DNA of 31,589 bases from CAYZWU01 sp964482235 (lineage in GTDB: Bacteria; Planctomycetota; B15-G4; CAYZWU01): NCBI GenBank assembly GCA_964482235.1, contig CAYZWU010000060.1, positions 1 to 31,589 of the forward strand, written 5' to 3'. Each line of letters starts with the position of its first letter. Position 1 is the stretch's first letter. The notes below the pieces were generated by a model. The model was not told the DNA's origin, did not search any database, and saw nothing but the letters and a program-made list of their open reading frames with translations. Made by a program: the position numbers and the translations under genes. This document shows, piece by piece, positions 7,096-14,680 of this stretch.

Positions 7096-8455
7096 ATGGC
7101 AGCAAGAAACCTGTCCGTTGACGAGCAGCTCGAAGTAATCATGCGCGGCACGCGCTTCGCCGACGAGGCGGAGGATTGGTCTGCCCCGGACAGCGACGGC
7201 ACGGGCAAGGAAGCCTCGAAGCGCATAGATATGCGCGGCACGCGCTTCGCCGATGAGGCTGAGGAATGGTCCCCGCCGGACAGCGACGGCAAGAGCATGC
7301 GGGCCCAGATGCGTCAGGAGATGCGCGAGAAGCTCGAGCGCGGCCGGCCGCTCCGCGTCTATCTCGGTGTCGATCCGACGGCCGCCGATCTCCACGTGGG
7401 GCATTTCGTACCGCTCCAGAAGCTGCGCAGGTTCCAGGAGCTGGGGCACAAGGTGATCTTCCTGATCGGGGATTACACGGCCACGATCGGCGACCCGTCG
7501 GACCAGACGAGCGAGCGAAGGCGCATCACCCACAAGGATGTGCTCAAGATGGCCCAGACCTTCGCGGAACAGGCCTTCAAGGTGCTCGATCCGAGGTCGA
7601 CGGAGATCAGGCGCAACGGCGACTGGCTGGCCAGTCTCTCCTTTGCCGACATCATCGAGCTGGCCGGCATCTTTCCCCTGAAGCAGATCGTGGCGCGGCG
7701 CGACTTCCAGCAACGGATGGAACGCGGCGAGTCGCTCCGGTTCCACGAGGCGCTCTATGCCCTGATGCAGGGCTACGACGCCCATGCCCTCGACTGCGAC
7801 GTCCAGATCGGGGCCTACGACCAGCACTTCAACATGCTGGCCGGCCGGGCGATCCAGCAGCACTTCGGCAAGACACCGCACGTGATGATCACCAATCCCC
7901 TTCTCGTGGGGACGGACGGGCGCAAGATGTCGAAGAGCTACGGCAACACGATCAACATCAACGACAACCCCTTCGACATGTACGGCAAGTCGATGCGGAT
8001 CGATGACGGGCAGATCGCCGATTACCTGGAGCTCGCCACATTGCTCCAGGGCGGCGAGATCGACGAGCTGCTGCAGAAGCTCGACGGCGGGATCAATCCG
8101 ATGGAGGTGAAAAAAAGCCTCGCCTTCAACCTGGTGCGGCAGTATCACGGCGACGACGCAGCCGCCGCGGCGGAGGCGAAATTCTTCCAGGTCGTGCAGC
8201 AGAAAGCCGCTCCCGACGACGTGGAGGAGAAGGAGGTCCCGCCAGAGCTGGCGGCCGGCACCTGGGTCGACATCTGCAAAGGTCTCGGACTGATCAAAGT
8301 CCCGGGGGGAGATGCGCCGCCTCATGCAGCAGGGAGGCTTCTACGTGGAGCAGGAGCCCGTGGAGGAGATCGATGCCAGGGCCGCCGTCCCTGAAGAGGG
8401 AGTTCTCGTGCGCCTTGGCAAGAGAAGCTACTACAGGCTGGTCAGGAAGGGTTGA
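7096..8455 (+). CDS. tyrS: Tyrosyl-tRNA synthetase, with +1 frame break before the S4 domain
   Basis: TyrS charges tRNA-Tyr with tyrosine in the cytoplasm. The class I signatures are clear: the HIGH-type HVGH at residues 100-103 and KMSKS at 277-281. A good AAGGAG site precedes the start. In the starting frame the protein runs out of homology after GLIK (about 8298) and ends as junk at 8394. From about 8297 the next frame gives KSRGEMRRLMQQGGF and continues to a TGA at 8453-8455. This is the expected S4 RNA-binding domain, whose family motif is S..EARRLI..G. One extra base near the AAAG at 8296-8299 explains the break. Sequencing or assembly error, a real mutation, or programmed +1 shifting are all possible; error is the simplest because the gene is normally essential. 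The N-terminus also carries an unusual tandem repeat (described separately). Confidence 0.9.
7141..7290 (+). repeat. In-frame tandem repeat within the tyrS N-terminus, 90-bp period
   Basis: The 60-bp blocks 7141-7200 and 7231-7290 match at 54 of 60 positions and are separated by 30 bp. Both encode a segment beginning MRGTRFADEAE and ending PDSDG. Three of the differing codons are synonymous and two change residues (Asp/Glu and Ala/Pro). In ordinary TyrS a short helix links the MRGT motif directly to the E.LRERLERGRPLRV segment, so this lineage has gained roughly 45 acidic residues here. Confidence 0.85.
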
Positions 8456-8474
8456 GCCGGACACGACACTGCGG

Positions 8475-8570
8475 TACCGAGCCCGCGCAACCTCCGCCAT
8501 ATTCGTGCAGCGATATCGACAATATGTGCGGGCTTGGTACGAATATGGCGGAGGTTGCGCGGGCTCGGTA
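8475..8570. repeat. Palindromic element A (32-nt arm, 32-nt loop, 32-nt arm)
   Basis: The arm at 8475-8506 is a perfect reverse complement of 8539-8570. The 32-nt loop at 8507-8538 separates them. The arm begins TACCGAGCCCGCGCA. The loop, read on the opposite strand, is a diverged third copy of the same unit (ACCAAGCCCGCACA start). The element begins 20 bp after the tyrS stop and ends a few bases before the AGGAGG site of the next gene, so it would form a long hairpin in the mRNA leader. A nearly identical element in opposite orientation lies at 9366-9465. It looks like a REP/BIME or MITE-type non-autonomous repeat. Confidence 0.9.
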
Positions 8571-8585
8571 TTGCAAGGAGGAGCG

Positions 8586-9341
8586 ATGAACAGGATGACG
8601 AGGGAAAACCAGGGAAAGGTGGCCGTGATCAAGCTCGACCGCGACGTCACCAATGCCATCGACCTCGAGCTGATCGAGGATCTGGCCGCCGCGCTCAAGG
8701 AGATCCGGGCCGATGACGCGATCGACGCCCTTTTCCTCACGAGCGCCAACGAGAAGTTCTTCTCCATCGGTTTCGATCTTCCTGCGCTTGTCGATCTCGG
8801 AAGGGACGACTTCTCCCTGTTCTATCGCTCCTTCAACAGGATGTGCCTCGATCTCTTCACCTTGCCCAAGCCAACGGTGGCCGGCATCTGCGGCCACGCC
8901 ATCGCCGGCGGGTGCATCGTGGCTCTCTTCTGCGACTACCGGATCATCTCGCAGGGCAGGAAGCTGATGGGGGTGAACGAGATCAAGCTCGGCGTTCCCG
9001 TTCCCTATCCGGCTGACTGCCTGCTGCGCTTCATGGCGGGAGATGGGCATGCCCGCGAGCTGATCGATCTCGGCGAGTTCCACCCTCCCGAGCGCTCCCT
9101 CGAGCTCGGCATCGTGGACCGGGTGGTGCCTGCCGGCGAGGTCTTCTCCCAGTCGCTGGAGCTGGCTGCACAGCTCGGATCCAATCCCGGCGGGGTCTGG
9201 AAGCTGATCAAGCGGAATCGTATCGAGGATCTGGAGAAGAAGATCGCGGCCCGCCTCGAGGAGAAGGAGCGGCTCTTCGTCGATCTCTGGTACGCGCCGG
9301 CCACGAGGGAGACGCTGAAAGCGGCGATCGCGAAGTTCTGA
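8586..9341 (+). CDS. Crotonase-family protein (enoyl-CoA hydratase/isomerase-like)
   Basis: This 251-residue cytoplasmic protein belongs to the crotonase family, which acts on acyl-CoA thioesters. The start is set by a strong AAGGAGG site. The oxyanion-hole segments are FFSIGFDL (about 58-65) and GHAIAGGC (103-110). The two catalytic glutamates of enoyl-CoA hydratase lie in GGGCE and in PE. Here the first is replaced by Ile111 and the second is kept as Glu132 (in NEIKLG). A single retained Glu is the arrangement seen in delta3,delta2-enoyl-CoA isomerases, so an isomerase or another crotonase reaction is likelier than hydration. Palindromic elements A and B bracket the gene. No other fatty-acid genes are nearby, so the pathway is unclear. 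Confidence 0.85.
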   Translation: MNRMTRENQGKVAVIKLDRDVTNAIDLELIEDLAAALKEIRADDAIDALFLTSANEKFFSIGFDLPALVDLGRDDFSLFYRSFNRMCLDLFTLPKPTVAGICGHAIAGGCIVALFCDYRIISQGRKLMGVNEIKLGVPVPYPADCLLRFMAGDGHARELIDLGEFHPPERSLELGIVDRVVPAGEVFSQSLELAAQLGSNPGGVWKLIKRNRIEDLEKKIAARLEEKERLFVDLWYAPATRETLKAAIAKF

Positions 9342-9342
9342 A

Positions 9343-9480
9343 GATACCGAGCCCGCGCACACGCCGATACCGAGCCCGCGCAATCTCCGCCATATTCGTA
9401 CCAAGCCCGCACATATTGTCGATATCGCTGCACGAATATGGCGGAGATTGCGCGGGCTCGGTATCGCGGTATCGGCGTGT
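9343..9480. repeat. Palindromic element B, inverted copy of element A with nested outer repeats
   Basis: The core is 9366-9465: 34-nt perfect arms at 9366-9399 and 9432-9465 and a 32-nt loop at 9400-9431. The loop is the exact reverse complement of the element A loop. An outer inverted repeat, ACACGCCGATACC at 9359-9371 and GGTATCGGCGTGT at 9468-9480, nests around it. A direct extra copy of the 5' end (GATACCGAGCCCGCGCA) lies at 9343-9359. The element fills the gap between two convergent genes and could work as a bidirectional transcription stop, though no T-tract is present. Confidence 0.9.
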
Positions 9481-9481
9481 T

Positions 9482-10996
9482 CTAGCCCCTCGACATCTGC
9501 ATGAATTGCTTCACCATTTTGCGTTCCTCGTTGCCGATGAGGTAGCGCCAGCCCCAGACGGTGAAGCCGATCAGCCCGACGGCGAGGTAGACGGCTTTCA
9601 GCCATCCGGCGGTGATCAGGGCGGCAACGACCAGCAGGGCGCAGGCCGCGACGAGGTGAACGGTATGCCGCCGGATGACGGGCCGGCACTCCGGAAGCAG
9701 TCTGCCGGCGATGAAGGAGAAGAGGACCATGTCGACGAACACGCGAATGGTCCAGGCGCAGGCTGCTCCCTCGATTCCGTAGGAGTCCAGGAGCCACAGG
9801 AGCAGGAGCACGTAGCAGGGCAGCTCGATCATGTGGACCTTGGCGGTTATCTCGGGCCGACCCGATCCCTGGATCAGGATGAAGGGCATCCTGGCCAGGC
9901 TGTTGAAGAAGACTCCCCCGGCGAGCCACATCAGGACCACGTAGCTGTGCGCCGCGAAGTCGGGATCCAGCCAGAGCGTGAGCCCTTCCCGGGCCAGAGC
10001 CACGATCACCAGGGCCAGGGGAAACATCGCCAGGAAGATGAAGTTCAGACCCCGCCCGTACAGCCTCGCCGACCGCGCCCTGTCCTGGGTGAGAACGGTG
10101 GAAAAGGCCGGGAAGAGCACGCCGACCAGGGCAGTGGGAACCACCATGGTCCGGGTCACCACGTCGTAGGGAGTCGTGTAATAGGTGACGGCGGTCATCG
10201 TGGCCACGGCACCGATCAGGAAGCGGTCGAGGTAGACGAGCATCGGCCCGATGATGTTGCTGACCATCATCCATCCGCCGATCTTCAGCAGGGAGGCTAT
10301 CAGCCGGCGCTGGATGGAGAGGCCTTTTCTCAGCTCCGGCACCAGGCGCAGGCAGAAGAAGAGGTGGAAGCAGAAGGCGACGAGCCGCCCCGTGGCCAGA
10401 ACGGCGACCACGGAATAGACGCTTTTCGAAAAGGGCAGAACCGCCAGGGGGCCGAGAAAGGTGAACAGGTTCACCGGGAGGCGGATGGCGTTGACCAGGC
10501 CGAAGCGCTGATACGCCTCCATCACGCCGCGAAGACCGGCGGTGGTGATGACCAGGGGGATGGAGACGGCCAGGATGTAGAACGACTTGGCGGTCTCCTC
10601 CTGGAGCAAAGCCGGGATGTTCAGCAGATCGCCCACGATCCACTGCGTGAGCAGCAGAACCAGGATGGTGGCCGCGATCCCCAGGCCGGCGACCAGGGCC
10701 AGGGCCGTCCAGATCAGCCTCGGTATCTCCTCCAGATCCCCGGTGCCGAGATTCTTCGCAACGAGGATGGTCAACGCCCGGCCCGTGCCGAGATCGATGA
10801 GGCTGAAGTAACCGATGATCATCCAGGCAATGGCCAGGATGCCGAATCGCTCCGTCCCGAGAGCGTTGATCAGGACGGGAATGACCACGATCCCGACGAG
10901 CAGGGGAAGACCCTGTCCGGCGAGGTTCCAGACTATATTCTTGGCGAGTCTGGGTCCGCTCGTCAGGGTTGTATCCCACGGCCTGTCATCGGACAT
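9482..10996 (-). CDS. Polysaccharide flippase (MOP/Wzx-like membrane protein)
   Basis: This 504-residue inner-membrane protein has about 12-14 hydrophobic helices spread over its length and matches the MOP exporter superfamily (Wzx/RfbX type). Such proteins flip lipid-linked oligosaccharides across the inner membrane. The N-terminus has the usual NIVWNLAGQGLPLLVGIV helix and then the loop INALGTERFGIL, both characteristic of this family. The C-terminal region has further paired helices and ends in a short basic tail. Upstream on its strand the start has only a weak GATGAG site. The substrate cannot be read from the sequence. A sugar phosphotransferase and other glycan genes elsewhere in the window support a surface-polysaccharide role. 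Confidence 0.85.
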   Translation of the reverse strand: MSDDRPWDTTLTSGPRLAKNIVWNLAGQGLPLLVGIVVIPVLINALGTERFGILAIAWMIIGYFSLIDLGTGRALTILVAKNLGTGDLEEIPRLIWTALALVAGLGIAATILVLLLTQWIVGDLLNIPALLQEETAKSFYILAVSIPLVITTAGLRGVMEAYQRFGLVNAIRLPVNLFTFLGPLAVLPFSKSVYSVVAVLATGRLVAFCFHLFFCLRLVPELRKGLSIQRRLIASLLKIGGWMMVSNIIGPMLVYLDRFLIGAVATMTAVTYYTTPYDVVTRTMVVPTALVGVLFPAFSTVLTQDRARSARLYGRGLNFIFLAMFPLALVIVALAREGLTLWLDPDFAAHSYVVLMWLAGGVFFNSLARMPFILIQGSGRPEITAKVHMIELPCYVLLLLWLLDSYGIEGAACAWTIRVFVDMVLFSFIAGRLLPECRPVIRRHTVHLVAACALLVVAALITAGWLKAVYLAVGLIGFTVWGWRYLIGNEERKMVKQFMQMSRG

Positions 10997-11265
10997 TTAA
11001 TTTGCTCATCTGCTCCAGCGCATGGTGTCGAGACATCTCTGCTTCAACACCTGGAAGCGCTTCTCTCCCGGCGAGTTTCTTCCCAGGGGAATCCAATCGC
11101 TTCTCTCGGATACTTAGAGAATCGCTCAGGAATGAGCCTTTGTCAAGCTGCCCAGGCCGGGAGCGAACAAGTTGCCGTGCCTCGTTCGATTTCTCGATGC
11201 GAACACGCGGCATGAGGGAATCGCGCTCTTCTGCCTGTCCGGGAAACGGTCCTTTTTCCGCGAGG

Positions 11266-13860
11266 TCAATCAAGCGTCCGGACCGGGCGGCATCCGAGGG
11301 CGTAACCCTTGAAGTTACTAGGGGTTGCGCGGCGATAGGCCATTCGGCAGCGCTTGGCCACCGAGTTCATCGCCCCGCCGCGGGTCACCCGGTTCGAGCT
11401 GTCGCCCTCGTCCCGCGACGAACCGTCGGATGGGGCGCCGAAATAATTGTCGTGCCACCTGTCCCGGCACCACTCCCAGACGTTGCCCATCACGTTGTGC
11501 AGACCGAAGGGATTCGGGTCGAGGGCATCCACGGGGGCGTGAGGGGCATAGCCGTCGTCCAGCCACTCCTCGTGCTTGAGCTCCTCGTGATCGCCCACTT
11601 TCTTGTAGTTCATGTCCGCCAGGTTGACGGCTCCTTGCAGCGAGTTCTTGCGGCTGCCGGTCCACCAGACCGTGGCGGTGCCTCCCCGCGCCGCATATTC
11701 CCACTGCGCTTCCGAAGGCAGTTCCAGATCGAGGCGGAACAGCACCGCTTCGCACATCTCGCAACTCACGTTCTCGATGGGATGAAGAAGGGTGAGCCGC
11801 CTGCTGCCGTACGTGCCCCCCGCTTTGCCGATGCTCGGATTGCTGCCCGTGAACCGGAGCCACTGTCCCTGGGTCATCTCGTACTTGGAGAGAAAAAACG
11901 GCGCAACGGTCACGGGATGGACCGGCCCCTCGTCCTCCCTGGCCTCGGGATCCCTGTTGGGGCTGTCCACCGGCATCTCCCCTGTGGGCGGGACGGCGCC
12001 CATTCGGAAGCTGCCGCCCGGTATGAGGACGAAAACGAGACCGGTCTCTGCGGTCAGGATCAGCCTGCCGTCGCTGCCGCGCTCGGGGACCGTGCCCGTC
12101 TGCAGATGCGCAAACTCCCAGAGGCCTGAAAACCGATCCCGGCCCAGGGGAACGAGGCCCGGCTGGGGCTCGATCCCGAGCCCGTTGTAACGAGGGCATT
12201 CGGCGCGATCGGCGATCGACGCCGCGGCGCGGAGCCACTTCTCCTTCTGCTCCGGCTTCTCGATGCTCTCCCAGCGGATGGTGCGCGCGAACTCGATCCG
12301 CCGCTCCATGTGCTCGATCGTCCCGATGCCCGAGCCGGTGAACGCTTCGAGGTCTTTGATCAGCCCGGCCAGCATGTCGTGCTGCCACTGCTCTTCCGTA
12401 TCGGCGAAGAGCGGCGGAATCGTTCCGGGCTGGGCTCCGGCCTCGATCTCCAGGAGCGTCGCGCGATGGATGTCGAGCCTGCCGGCCAGGTCCCGCGCTT
12501 TTCTCAGCCAGATCCCCATCTCCTGCCGGACTCTCTCGGAGTAGGCGGGCCACAGCCCGTCAGCCTCCGCCTTGAGCTCGGTGAGGCGCTTCATGTCCGA
12601 GAGGCGCAGGATCCTGTTCCGGTCGCTCAGGATCTGCGGGTACGACCAGAACACGTAGAGGAGAAATGCGAGGAGCGCCGCGGCCGCGACGCCGATCGCC
12701 GTGCTCAGCGCCGGGTTCTTCCTGATCCTCTTCATCACCCTGGTCCACGGTCCCGGCGGCTTGGCGAGAATGACATCGCCGGTGAGGAAGCGGCCCAGGT
12801 CGTCGGCGAAGCGGCTCATGGTGCTGTAGCGCCTGTCCGGCTGCTTCTCGAGCGCCTTGAGGCAGATCACCGAGAGGTCGCGCGGAACGCGGGGGTTCAC
12901 CTTGGCCGGATCGCGGGGCTCGGTGAAGAGGATCTTCTTGAGCACGTCGTGGGTCGTTTCTCCCTCGAAGGGGCGAATCCCTGTGAGGATCTCGTAGAAC
13001 GTGACCCCGAGAGAGAAGATGTCGGTCCGCTCGTCGATCCCGATGCGGCGGCTCATCGCCTGCTCGGGCGACATGTAGTACGGCGTGCCCGCGAACTCGC
13101 CCGTCCTGGAGAGGCTGAGGGCGTCCTCGACCTGGGCCAGGCCGAAGTCGGTCAGCTTGGGGCGGCCTTCCGGGGTGATGAGGATGTTGGAGGGCTTCAC
13201 GTCGCGGTGGATCACGCCGGAAGCGTGGGCGTGCTGCAGCGCGTCGGCCACCTCGGCGATCAGGCGCGCCACCTTCCTGAAGTAGCCGGGAAGCTGCGTG
13301 TCCTCGCCGGTCTGCACCTCGAGCCTCTCGGCCAGGGTGAAGCCGTTCTTCACGAGCTCCTGGGCTATGTAGTGGGTTCCCTCCACCTCGCCCACCGCGT
13401 AGACCGCCACGATGCCGGGGTGGGTCTGGCGGCTGCCGGCCTCGGCTTCGCGGCGGAACTTCAGGACCGCGTCGTTGGAGATGCTCAGGTGGGTGGGTAG
13501 GATCTTGAGAGCGACCGGGCGCCGGAGGGAGAGCTGCACTGCTTCGTAGACCGTTCCCATGCCGCCCGAACCGATCTCCCCGATGATCCGGAAGTCGCCG
13601 ATGACCTTTCCCGCCGGGATGGTGCTTCTCTTGGCCTGGTCTGCTCCATCGTCCGGTTTGTCGTCCCTGAGAGAGCGAAGCCCTTCGGCCACGTAGATGT
13701 AGCGGTCGATCCGCTTGCGCAGCTCGTCCCCGCACTCGGGATGGGTGCTGATGAACGTCTCCGGATCGAGGCGTTTTCCGTCGTTCCACGCCTCGCGGAA
13801 CTCCGTGAAGGCGGCCTCGATCGGATCGTGCGCCTCTTCGACGCCGTCATTGCGTGTCAT
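11266..13860 (-). CDS. Membrane Ser/Thr protein kinase with C-terminal FGE-sulfatase-like domain
   Basis: This 864-residue protein has a complete Hanks-type kinase at about 88-360. Its glycine loop is IGEIGSGGMGTVYEA, the ATP lysine is Lys119 (VALK), the catalytic Asp220 is in HRDVKPSN, and Asp238 is in DFG. A transmembrane helix lies at about 388-406, placing the rest outside the cytoplasm. A formylglycine-generating-enzyme-like domain fills about 620-864, with LPSEAQWEYAARGG, NVMGNVWEWCRDRW and RGGAMNS. The cysteine pair needed for sulfatase activation is not evident, so this domain more likely binds a ligand or protein. The start overlaps the sigma factor stop (ATGA). This pairing is typical of Planctomycetota ECF-kinase modules and suggests the kinase relays an outside signal to the sigma factor. 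Confidence 0.9.
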   Translation of the reverse strand: MTRNDGVEEAHDPIEAAFTEFREAWNDGKRLDPETFISTHPECGDELRKRIDRYIYVAEGLRSLRDDKPDDGADQAKRSTIPAGKVIGDFRIIGEIGSGGMGTVYEAVQLSLRRPVALKILPTHLSISNDAVLKFRREAEAGSRQTHPGIVAVYAVGEVEGTHYIAQELVKNGFTLAERLEVQTGEDTQLPGYFRKVARLIAEVADALQHAHASGVIHRDVKPSNILITPEGRPKLTDFGLAQVEDALSLSRTGEFAGTPYYMSPEQAMSRRIGIDERTDIFSLGVTFYEILTGIRPFEGETTHDVLKKILFTEPRDPAKVNPRVPRDLSVICLKALEKQPDRRYSTMSRFADDLGRFLTGDVILAKPPGPWTRVMKRIRKNPALSTAIGVAAAALLAFLLYVFWSYPQILSDRNRILRLSDMKRLTELKAEADGLWPAYSERVRQEMGIWLRKARDLAGRLDIHRATLLEIEAGAQPGTIPPLFADTEEQWQHDMLAGLIKDLEAFTGSGIGTIEHMERRIEFARTIRWESIEKPEQKEKWLRAAASIADRAECPRYNGLGIEPQPGLVPLGRDRFSGLWEFAHLQTGTVPERGSDGRLILTAETGLVFVLIPGGSFRMGAVPPTGEMPVDSPNRDPEAREDEGPVHPVTVAPFFLSKYEMTQGQWLRFTGSNPSIGKAGGTYGSRRLTLLHPIENVSCEMCEAVLFRLDLELPSEAQWEYAARGGTATVWWTGSRKNSLQGAVNLADMNYKKVGDHEELKHEEWLDDGYAPHAPVDALDPNPFGLHNVMGNVWEWCRDRWHDNYFGAPSDGSSRDEGDSSNRVTRGGAMNSVAKRCRMAYRRATPSNFKGYALGCRPVRTLD

Positions 13861-14510
13861 GATTCAACGGTTCCGGGATTATCGTCCTGAAGGGCTTCAT
13901 CGATGTTGCCGTGCCTGAGGGACCAGACCTTCTCGGTCAGCTTGTCGAAGGACCGGTTGTACTTCATCCTGGCAGAGTCATAGCTGGTTCCCAGCCGTTC
14001 GGCGATGGCGGCGAACGTGAGGCCTTCCCAGTCGCGCAGCACGATGACGGTCCTGTCGTCGGGATCGAGAAGCTCGAGTCCGAGTCGGATCCAGGCTTCC
14101 TGCTCGTTCCGCTGCGCCGCCTGGCTGGGAGACTCGTTTGTCTTCCGGGGGGAGTCGAGGTTGAGGACCGTATCGGGAGGGAGCGGGCGTTCCATCGAGA
14201 TGGCCCGGCGTTTTGCGTTGAACCAGTCGTTCCTGTCGCGCAGCACGTTCTCCACGATCCGCGCCATGAGCGCCCGGAAACGGTTGTCGTCCGATATCTG
14301 GATGCGGGGGCAGTACCTGAGGAACTGGATCATCGCATCCTGGACGATATCCCCCGATTGGTCCTTCTGGCGGAGAAAGGGGCCGAGCCTCATGCGGACA
14401 TGGGATCTGATCCATTCGAGGTGGCGGTCGAGCAGGGCGTCCAGTCCCGTTCCGTCGCCCGTGAACCACTTTCCCAGTGATATCGATGTTTCCGTATTTC
14501 TTTTGTCCAT
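13857..14510 (-). CDS. ECF-type RNA polymerase sigma factor
   Basis: This 217-residue protein has a sigma-70 region 2 with the motif QSGDIVQDAMIQFLR (about 51-65) and a region 4 helix-turn-helix with EGLTFAAIAERLGTSYDSARMKYNRS near 164-187, quoted in two parts as EGLTFAAIAERLG and SYDSARMKYNRS. The stretch RDWEGLTF precedes the HTH. No region 1.1 or 3 is present, so it belongs to the ECF group; the sequence style fits Planctomycetota ECF factors that lie next to Ser/Thr kinases. Its stop overlaps the kinase start by 4 bp (ATGA), so the two are translationally coupled. I see no anti-sigma factor nearby, so kinase phosphorylation is a plausible control, by inference. Confidence 0.9.
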   Translation of the reverse strand: MDKRNTETSISLGKWFTGDGTGLDALLDRHLEWIRSHVRMRLGPFLRQKDQSGDIVQDAMIQFLRYCPRIQISDDNRFRALMARIVENVLRDRNDWFNAKRRAISMERPLPPDTVLNLDSPRKTNESPSQAAQRNEQEAWIRLGLELLDPDDRTVIVLRDWEGLTFAAIAERLGTSYDSARMKYNRSFDKLTEKVWSLRHGNIDEALQDDNPGTVES

Positions 14511-14521
14511 GGCGGATCCTG

Positions 14522-14550
14522 ATTATATCCAACAGGAGGTGGCGGCACAA
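14522..14550 (-). promoter_or_regulatory. Candidate promoter for sigma factor/kinase operon
   Basis: Read on the minus strand, a perfect TATAAT (14522-14527) lies 17 bp from a poor -35, TTGTGC (14545-14550). Transcription would begin about 4-5 nt before the sigma-factor ATG, giving a nearly leaderless mRNA. An AGGA just upstream of the ATG would then fall mostly outside the transcript. The -35 match is weak, so this is tentative. Confidence 0.3.
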
Positions 14551-14680
14551 TCGGCTGAAAGGAGAGCGATTGGGGTACATTTGTCCAATTTTTTGGAAAA
14601 AAACGGTTTGGCATCCATATCCGTTGCCGGTTTCCCGCTTTCAACACTGCACACGACTCAACATTAAGGAGAACGAAGTC

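Noticed and set aside
8475..9480. CRISPR-like reading of the palindromic repeats
   Set aside because: Only two inverted elements with no regular short spacers and no cas genes; they bracket a gene, so a REP/MITE explanation fits better.
8442..10979. Minus-strand open frame of 845 codons
   Set aside because: It crosses both palindromic elements and is antisense to the crotonase gene and out of frame with the flippase; no domain is visible.
10986..11273. Minus-strand frame of 95 codons between kinase and flippase genes
   Set aside because: No ribosome binding site or recognisable motif, and it overlaps the end of the kinase gene and the start of the flippase gene. Possible but unsupported.
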